This document shows positions 56,761 through 64,000 of a stretch of DNA of 64,000 nucleotides, in pieces. Where the stretch lies: the NCBI RefSeq assembly GCF_964340395.1, contig NC_135556.1, positions 23,907,723 through 23,971,722 of the forward strand, read 5' to 3'. The notes under the pieces are model-generated. The model made no database searches, was not told the origin of the DNA, and saw only the letters and a list, made by a program, of their open reading frames with translations. Both the position numbers and the translations under genes were made by a program. How positions within the stretch are numbered: position 1 is the first letter of the stretch; every line of letters begins with the position of its first letter. Source of the DNA: Glandiceps talaboti (Eukaryota > Hemichordata > Enteropneusta > Spengelidae).

Positions 56761-57336
56761 AACAGATGGTCGTCACCTAGGAGGAAAATGCATCAATCAC
56801 CTTTTGTACGTAGATGACATTTCTTGATATGTCAGTCAGTTATGTGCCTCAACCTGATGTTGTGAATATGCTAGGCATCACTATATTATTTTTAATCCTA
56901 AGGAGACTAAATGTCTCTGAAATATTCCATCTAAACTTGGTATTTCAAATATCCCTCACGTGCATCTTGATGAAACAGTTTTGTTCTGCTGATAATCATT
57001 CGAATTTAGGGGTTAGTTTGAATTACGCTGGTGATGATAATGACATTTTTGTATACTAAAACCAATTCTCTAATCCGTCATTTAGTGAACTGTACGTTTC
57101 TTGTTAAATCTTCTTCTATTGTTCGTCTTTATACTGCTCAAATGAAATGTATTAATGGCTGTGTTGCCTATAATAACGCTTTTAGAATATTTATGAGCAT
57201 TAGGCGGCCAGTGAGTATTTCAAACACGTTCGTGCGTAGTAATGTTAAGACATTTAGAAGTAAGGAACGCACTTTACACTCTAAATTTTACCTTAGACTT
57301 AAAGAGAGGGGAGATAATTTAATCACTGTATCATAA
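56761..57336 (+). pseudogene. CR1-like LINE reverse transcriptase relic
   Basis: Reads DGRHLGGKCINHLLYVDD (catalytic YxDD box at 56,807-56,818). After a gap with stops and frameshifts an NP-K-TKCL-like piece (NPKETKCL) follows. From about 57,040 to 57,336 comes an open stretch with TNSLIRHLVNC, RLYTAQMKC, VAYNNAFRIFMSIRRPVS and HSKFYLRL, the usual C-terminal order of CR1-clade RT proteins. Clearly inactive. Confidence 0.85.
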
Positions 57337-57703
57337 TCCGATTATGTGATTTGCATATTTGGGAAAAGATTTTGTATGGATTGTTTTTAAATTTGTACTG
57401 TAATGCCATTGGTTTTTGTTTTTTTTCTTGTAAGTTTGGATGTCTGTACTGTTGTGGCTTTTTGGAGTCGTTAATTTGTAATTCTATTCCTATGAGCTGG
57501 TAATTCTCAAAATTAACTATTATTAATTTCAATCAACACTGCGTATACATCAAACATAACTATTTTTAATTCACAAGAGTCTCACTGATACTTAGTGACA
57601 CTTGTGAGAGAATTCCATTCCTTAGTACCAGGTGTGTCTTCAATGTTTATGAGCAAACGTAATTGCTGAATCACCTTGGAAACTAGAAATAGTGGTTCTA
57701 GGA

Positions 57704-57790
57704 CAAACGCCCCCCGGACAAACGCCCCCCCCCCCGGACAAACGCCCCCGTAGGACAAATGCCCCCCGGACAAACACCCCCGATAGGACT
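57704..57790. repeat. ggacaaacgccccc tandem repeat
   Basis: Five imperfect copies of ggacaaacgccccc separated by C runs or short spacers. Confidence 0.85.
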
Positions 57791-57959
57791 GTTGTTGCCA
57801 ACGAATAGAGATCCAAAATATCTAGATTTTGGGAAGTACACTTAAAATAGCGTTTATCACGTTTATTGTATAACGGATGAATGGACAGGAGATGTTCAAA
57901 AACGTTGAATTTGGTTTTATTTGGGGCATGATTTGGTTTTATCACCTTTATTGTATTAT

Positions 57960-58253
57960 TACCAAAAATATTACCAATGCAAATTCGGCATCAGACTGGT
58001 ATAATTGTTACAATCCTTCTGATTGAACTTCCCGATATATGTTCTGGGAGAGGTGGTAAAAACACCCTTTGACGGTGGTTTCTGGGAAGATATCCGTGAT
58101 GGCCCTGCTAGCGGACTGTTCATAGTCAATGAGCACACTACGTGGGTTTAGGTTAGAATGGATATTGTTGATCTGTTGTAGAAGATGTCGATAAGTTTCA
58201 CGTTGTTTGTTAGGCAGCAGGGCATACAAGCATTGGTATAACATGACCAGCAC
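57960..58253 (-). pseudogene. MULE transposase fragment
   Basis: The minus strand encodes YRHLLQQINNIHSNLNPRSV, then LIDYEQSASRAITDIFP, then KGCFYHLSQNIYREVQSEGL, which is the DDE-domain segment of Mutator-like transposases (D in DYEQ, C/H in GCFYHLSQ). An in-frame stop directly after SEGL is followed in the same frame by QLYQSDAEFALVIF, the usual continuation, so the copy is broken. Upstream and downstream parts are missing. Confidence 0.85.
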
Positions 58254-58608
58254 TTAAAGAATGTATAGTGTAAAGTTGAAAAAACAACTCGGGAACGACC
58301 TTTCTAGGTTGAGTCTTCGAATCTTTTATATATTAAGTTTAACTACCAGAATTAAGTTCTGCCAAACAAATAACGGTTAAGAATATTCTTCAAGAAGTAG
58401 TATTTACAATCGCTGTTTTTTAATGTAGAGGACAAATTAATCGTACCCCCACCCCTACCCCACCCCGCCCCACCCCACCCCACCCCGTCCCACCCCTATT
58501 TTAATGTATGAACTCAGCTCTTGCTACTCTAATCTTGTGTCAGCAAAGTTAACATTTCCATAATGAAGAATTAAGCTAAGGCCTAATCCGATGTTACATG
58601 TAACATTT

Positions 58609-58655
<47 letters not shown>

Positions 58656-59051
58656 GCAGCTATTAGTCACTTTCTTTAATTATATAATTAAATACAGATC
58701 TCCATTACTCGTGAGTGCCCGTGTGGGTTCTCGGAATACTGCAAGTACTACTACTCGTGTGTGTTCCATGTTACGCGTTCACTCGATGCGTTCGATGCGT
58801 TCGTAAAAAGTAAAACCACTGAGAACAACGCAAACACTCGACGTAAATACCCTACACTTTCACTTACACGTCATGATGTCATTTTCCTTATCTCAGACCA
58901 CTATTCTTAGTCCGTATATAGCGTTTTTTGTCATTATGCCCATGTTCAGTCTTCTGCATATGTTGTAGCATGTACTCATTTGTCATCTTGTAGTAGTTAT
59001 CCTTGAAGAATAGATAGCATAATTATATCGTTGTACGTATCACATAGTTTG
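58254..59051. other. intergenic with simple repeats
   Basis: A C-rich (CCCCA)n tract lies at about 58,445-58,497 and a (CAGA)n microsatellite at 58,608-58,655. No gene recognised. Confidence 0.6.
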
Positions 59052-59077
59052 TGACGTCATTTTACGGCGTGACGTCA
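59052..59077. promoter_or_regulatory. paired perfect CRE palindromes
   Basis: TGACGTCA at 59,052-59,059 and again at 59,070-59,077, with 10 bp between them. TGACGTCA is the canonical CREB/ATF site. No adjacent gene is recognised, so function is unproven. Confidence 0.4.
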
Positions 59078-59661
59078 GAGTTAAGGTTTGATAAATCAAC
59101 TAATCAAACTCAACGAACTAGTGGTAGTTTTGGTACTTTTAACCGTTCTGATAATAAAACAACAACATCTCTTTGTAAGGTGTTAAGGGAGTAAGTATTT
59201 TCGCTGTCGAGTGTTAGCTTCATGTTGGGACATATCATTACAATTGTACAGTAAAAAGATACGACTTCGGGATTGCAAGAGACATACACTCTTAGTCAGT
59301 AAAATACCATATTCAGGATGTTTCTTGGTCACAAACATCGTAGGGGTTACTGTAATGAGAAGAGGAAACAAACAATATGTACCATCCTATAATGATTAAG
59401 ATATCAATTGCCAAATTTACAAAGACAACAATAAACCGAAGTTGAATCTTAGTATGATGTACTGGGCTGATATCGGAATAAACCACATGCTATCATTTGG
59501 GACGGTTTTGTACAGAGTGTGACCTTTAACCCTTGGGATCCGACAGGAATAAGCAAATCTTCAAATAAACATCCCCAGTCTTAAAATCGCTTTAAATGAT
59601 GTTTGAATTCTAGTAAAAGCCTTTCATCTGTGCAAGTTCTTTTCCGTAAATGTACCAATAA

Positions 59662-59720
59662 AGAAGAAGAAGAAGAAGAAGAAGAAGAAGAAGAAGAAGA
59701 AGAAGAAGAAGAAGAAGAAG
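59662..59720. repeat. (GAA)n trinucleotide microsatellite
   Basis: About 19 GAA/AGA trinucleotides. Confidence 0.95.
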
Positions 59721-60883
59721 AGGTTTGGGCCGGAACGTCAGCTTTTATGGAATGATTTATTTGGCTTATGGAACACACGTTCTTTCCATAGCTCTACACT
59801 GTATGATAACATCAAAAATTGACGTGTATAATAAGTGTCCATTGTTATCAGAATTGAATATGAATGGCAATGTATCATACGTGAACGTGACTTTCAAGTT
59901 AATGTTGTGCTCGGAAACTCAAAATACTGGGCACGAATACATTGCCATTGGTAACAACTACGAACGAAATCTCGAAAATAAATCATAATTTTTTCTTACA
60001 ACGAATGACGGAAATAACGTTTCTTGACATCAGCCACCTGACTTGTTCAGTCTGACATTGATAGGAGATTTATAGACGAAAGAGGGTGCACCTGATATCA
60101 TCGACCGTCAATTTTTAAATTGATGTCTTTATGTTTAGTACTAAGTCAGGGTCAGAATATACTCATACACATTGAAGACGAATTGTAGCATACAATACGG
60201 GTTGGTATGTAGTTTTGTCATTCACGTTAGTTATCAGACTTTTATGTTATTAACTTACAACATAACAGTTATCGAGCAGTAAAGACGACAAAATAAATAG
60301 GATTTAACAATAGCTTTTAGCAAATGTTCTTGTACTTGAATGTATATGATTACTCACATATCTGTAAACGCAGTTTAGTGATATGATGTTCACCTACACG
60401 TTTGATAAGCACTCACCTTTTAGTTACTTTTATTTAAATTAGTAACCGGAATTCGCATATCAAAGTATCATACATGTAATGCTTAACATATAAACATTTC
60501 AACAAAAATAACTTTGCTAACCTTATGCTTCTCCTCTGTCAGACGCCACGATCACAACTCAATCGATATCGTCCTTCAGACCACATCAAATCTAGTTGAT
60601 TCAAAATTTGGAACATGTACAACGAAAATTTGTCAAGTTATAGTATACATGTACTAGTAAATGGAGTCAATGGAGACACGCCGATTTGTGTCATAAATAT
60701 CAGTGTACCGTTGTTGGTAGGTGGCAAATTTTCTATTTTAAAATGTTGAATTCCAGTTCCCAGCCCTGTCCCCATTTGAATTCTGAATAGTTTCGTAATC
60801 GAATAGAATTCGGTTCTCCTGTCCCCATATGCACTTAACCACAGGGACCTCAGGCATAGCTAGTTTTGTTTACAACAAAACAA
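59721..60883. other. intergenic, no gene seen
   Basis: An open frame at 59,725-59,988 has no recognisable features. Nothing else is supported. Confidence 0.4.
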
Positions 60884-60942
60884 AAACAAACAAACAAACA
60901 AACAAACAAACAAACAAACAAACAAACAAACAAACAAACAAA
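60884..60942. repeat. (AAAC)n microsatellite
   Basis: About 14 caaa tetramers. Confidence 0.95.
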
Positions 60943-61282
60943 AACAACAACCACAGACATTTATACACAGACAAAAATGACAGACATATACGGCAGAGTA
61001 ATTACAATAGGGGCAGCCTGGGTAAAATGATTCTCATTAAAATCACCAACATACCCGGGTGTCTCCACACTGACCATTTCACATATAGGAAAAACATAGA
61101 AACATTGGTGATATTGACGTGTAATGCATACCTTGTCGTTCATGTTTGTTTGAAACATAACTAATTATCTTGATCTCCCTGTGCTTATATCGATTAATTA
61201 ATAGCTTGTTGATGTAGCTTTTAGTTTTAATGAGTCATTAATGTTTAGTAATTTGGCTATATCAGTTTGGAGTAGAGACCAG

Positions 61283-61283
<1 letters not shown>

Positions 61284-61332
<49 letters not shown>

Positions 61333-61335
61333 GAT
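61284..61335. repeat. (TTG)n microsatellite
   Basis: About 16 TTG trinucleotides. Confidence 0.95.
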
Positions 61336-61439
61336 GATGTCGTCGTCATATCCCAGTTTTTCTCAAGTATACCTGCCAAAACCCAGATAACCGTTGGCCA
61401 AAGCAAATTAAGGGGAATATGATATTATATAGCTATAGC

Positions 61440-61545
61440 TAAGACTTTTGCATTCCAACAATTATTGTGTGTATGAACGAAAATCTAACGACTCTGTCCT
61501 TATGGAAGGCATTCAGTTTAAATCTGGTTATCTTCTCAATTAGCT
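61440..61545. repeat. second copy of the repeat that abuts oxygenase exon 4
   Basis: Matches 36,060-36,148 (cattccaacaa, gtgtgta, ggcattcagtt, atctggtt, atcttc), in the same orientation. Confidence 0.7.
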
Positions 61546-62093
61546 TATTATGAACAATGGAGGATAGTTTGATAAACGTACAGCTAAAATCAATCAATAA
61601 ATGAAGGCTCAATTCACAGGATATGTACGATGCGTTACCGTAAGGCCATATCGCCTATGCGTCAGGTACTCAACTTTTGAACTGTAGAGGTCGCTGTTAC
61701 GCAGGGCATAATGTGCATAGAAGTAGATACAAATATGTGAACTGCTTAGTGACTCGTTGCTCGACATATGGAATAACACTTCTTGTTCTTCTGGACGTTA
61801 CATTGTAATGAGAAAATCATTGACGAAAGTATTCGGGGAACTATCAGTCAAGTTTCCTGCAACAGGTGTTGATGATATTTCGTTTACGTGTTAAACTAGA
61901 TCATACTGAAATAGTATTGCTTTTTGGAGTCTGTGTTGGGATATGTATATCAGTTCTGATGAGACAGATTAATTATATGCAAGGAAGGTACTTTAGAATT
62001 GTAAAAAAGAAAATAGATGATTTCCGGATGCATTGTTGATTATCATGTCTTTCTTTCAGGGAATACACTTCAAAACCTAACTACTGGTTAAAG

Positions 62094-62147
62094 TCAACCA
62101 ACCAACCAACCAACCAATCAACCAACCAACCAACCAACCAACCAATC
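62094..62147. repeat. (CCAA)n microsatellite
   Basis: About 12 accaaccaa-type tetramers with one tcaa interruption. Confidence 0.95.
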
Positions 62148-64000
62148 CCTGCAAAGCATCGAACTGTAGTCACATGAAATGACCACTTTTTATCTTTTGT
62201 TCGAAACTACTATAATAGCTATCAGTAGATGTTTCCATCAAACGTGTTCATTAAATTAAAGATAACACTTTAGGCTCGTATTCCAAACACTCCTACATGT
62301 ATCGTGGGTCAAGCAAAACACTCGCATGCAATTTTGTTTTGCAACAGCGCCATCTGCAGGCCAAAGCGTGATATATTTACACACACTTGTTTTTAAGAAC
62401 ACAATAAGATTTCTATGCAGAGTCACGCGATGGTATTTCCCACGTAATTTTGTCTGTAAAATTTGCATAGTTCATGGACATCATATCAGCAGCCAATGGA
62501 CGCATGTATGTTGTGGAGAAATAAATATTAAAATGGATATCCTGTATCCATCAGGAACAGGATAACTGTAGGCGGCGCCCTTCCACATCCTGTGTATACT
62601 TGCACAATAGTAATCTCCAAATTGATTGGAAAAGGAAATATAAATATGATTGAAGTCACTGAAATCATGTCGACTTGTCAATGTTTGTAGTAACATTTAC
62701 TTTATATACATATACTGACAAACGACAACCCTATAAACATTCAAGCATATGTTGTCTATCTGTTACAGTCGTCAGTAGATGTACGTACACTTAGAACTAA
62801 GAACTAACCCTTAAATTTGGGCGTTACCGATTTCTGTGGCAGCTACAATATGGTAAACAGTCAATGTACATTTCATGTCAACCATCAGACATCGGATTGA
62901 ATTCCAACTAATGGGTTGTAACTAATTGTACTGGTCACTGATGAATACAGAGTTGATCTATTAACGTCTTGTTTATTTAATTGAAATTTGATGGATAGAA
63001 AAAGACTAAAATTCTTGCCACCATAATGGGTGACATTTCCATAGATTTATCCGCCATGCAGTGTAGGTTGGACACCTTTGTTATGTGATATTATGAACAA
63101 TGGATATCCACCGACGGTCTACAAGAAATGCATACACTAATCGTACAAAGGCACGTCAGAGGAGAGTGATTAAAAATTACATGTATCATATATACTTGGT
63201 TGATGAATGACTTGGATATGTGATTATACTCGTCATTACATTTTCCAGTAACTAAGTAAGATGATAGTTTTCAATAATATAGGCAGACTTTATTAGTAAC
63301 CAGATGTTTGATTGATAGAGAACCAGCGTGAAGACACGTGCGCTTCTCTTTGTTCTGTGCAATAAGCGCGACCTCACCGTTGGAACTAAGAAACAACCTG
63401 TTCTCTGTCAAAGAATGTTAATCAGAGACAAGGTGCTGTGAGTACTCAAACCTAAGATGACGAAATATACATCAGCCAAAAGTAAGACAACGCTGCGACT
63501 CATTATCATATATGCATATTTGTTGTTAAATATGCAAATGAATATACAATGCATCTGTATCTATCTACCACTAAACCAGGGCACTTAGATCCAATTTCAA
63601 TATGTCTAGAGAATGATATGAGAATAATTCGATATTCGGTATGAATGTAAGTTTGTGTCAATTCGTTTATTGAATGTCTTTACAATGGCATTTTCAAAAG
63701 AAACAATCTTGACATTTACGTTTGTATAACTTACAGCCAAGATAACAGTTTTGTCTAAATCACAGTGACACAACATACTCATGAATAAATATCGAATATT
63801 TCATTCCTTTGAACCTGCTGGTTAGTGGACGTACCTTTTTGGATTTTAATTTATACAAAACAATTTTGTCATGACTTCCTACTTGAAAAATCAATTTGAA
63901 ACAATATAGACCAAGTCTGTGTTGGTAGCACAATACATATCAAAAAGCTAAAATTTGTGTAAAAAGTTTGTTATTGTAAGTATAATAATAAACATTTTAC
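62148..64000. other. intergenic, no gene seen
   Basis: AT-rich spacer to the window end. Near 62,346 and 62,570 two short related inverted segments (gcgccatctgcag and ctgtaggcggcgc) could mark a small element, but the evidence is thin. No exon recognised. Confidence 0.4.

Overview
The window is animal nuclear DNA. It has spliced genes with GT-AG introns, AT-rich introns and spacers, long di- and tetranucleotide microsatellites, minisatellites, hAT-type MITEs, CR1/L2-like LINE relics and a decayed MULE transposase. Gene content and repeat style fit a marine invertebrate. Several repeats remind me of amphioxus (Branchiostoma), but that is recollection and inference, and nothing here proves the species.

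Four genes are supported and their exons could be joined in frame by hand. (1) 6823-12691 (+): a secreted 358-aa protein with two fucolectin/F5-8C-like (FTP) domains joined by a Thr/Ala/Pro mucin-type linker. It has a TATA box, and every intron is phase 1. (2) 15843-26343 (+): a 17-exon SDAD1 (SDA1) orthologue of 693 aa, a 60S ribosome-biogenesis factor. (3) 29634-39216 (+): an 8-exon carotenoid oxygenase of the BCO/RPE65 family, 519 aa, with all four iron-binding histidines and the PDPCK motif. (4) 44911-46923 (-): a 2-exon neuropeptide precursor of 383 aa. It carries four near-identical amidated decapeptides (GVFMGLPTFG-amide and one variant) plus two diverged relatives. I do not recognise this as a named family, and it is the best candidate for something undescribed.

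Layout: 1-6750 is repeat-rich spacer. It ends in a repeat block (4540-6240) that recurs, partly inverted and reshuffled, on the other side of the lectin gene (13655-15165). SDAD1 introns hold two hAT MITEs with 8-bp target duplications, another TIR element and a SINE-like repeat. Between SDAD1 and the oxygenase lie a LINE 3' end, three diverged tandem repeat units and microsatellites. The oxygenase has a 4.7-kb first intron full of nested elements. Its seventh exon begins inside the last unit of a 45-bp minisatellite, so each unit carries a copy of the splice acceptor. From about 47 kb to the end I see no convincing gene: microsatellites, a 21-copy minisatellite, a CR1-like reverse-transcriptase relic, a MULE relic and plain AT-rich sequence.

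The four genes look functionally unrelated (innate lectin, ribosome assembly, carotenoid/retinoid metabolism, peptide signalling). This is ordinary eukaryotic neighbourhood structure, not an operon.
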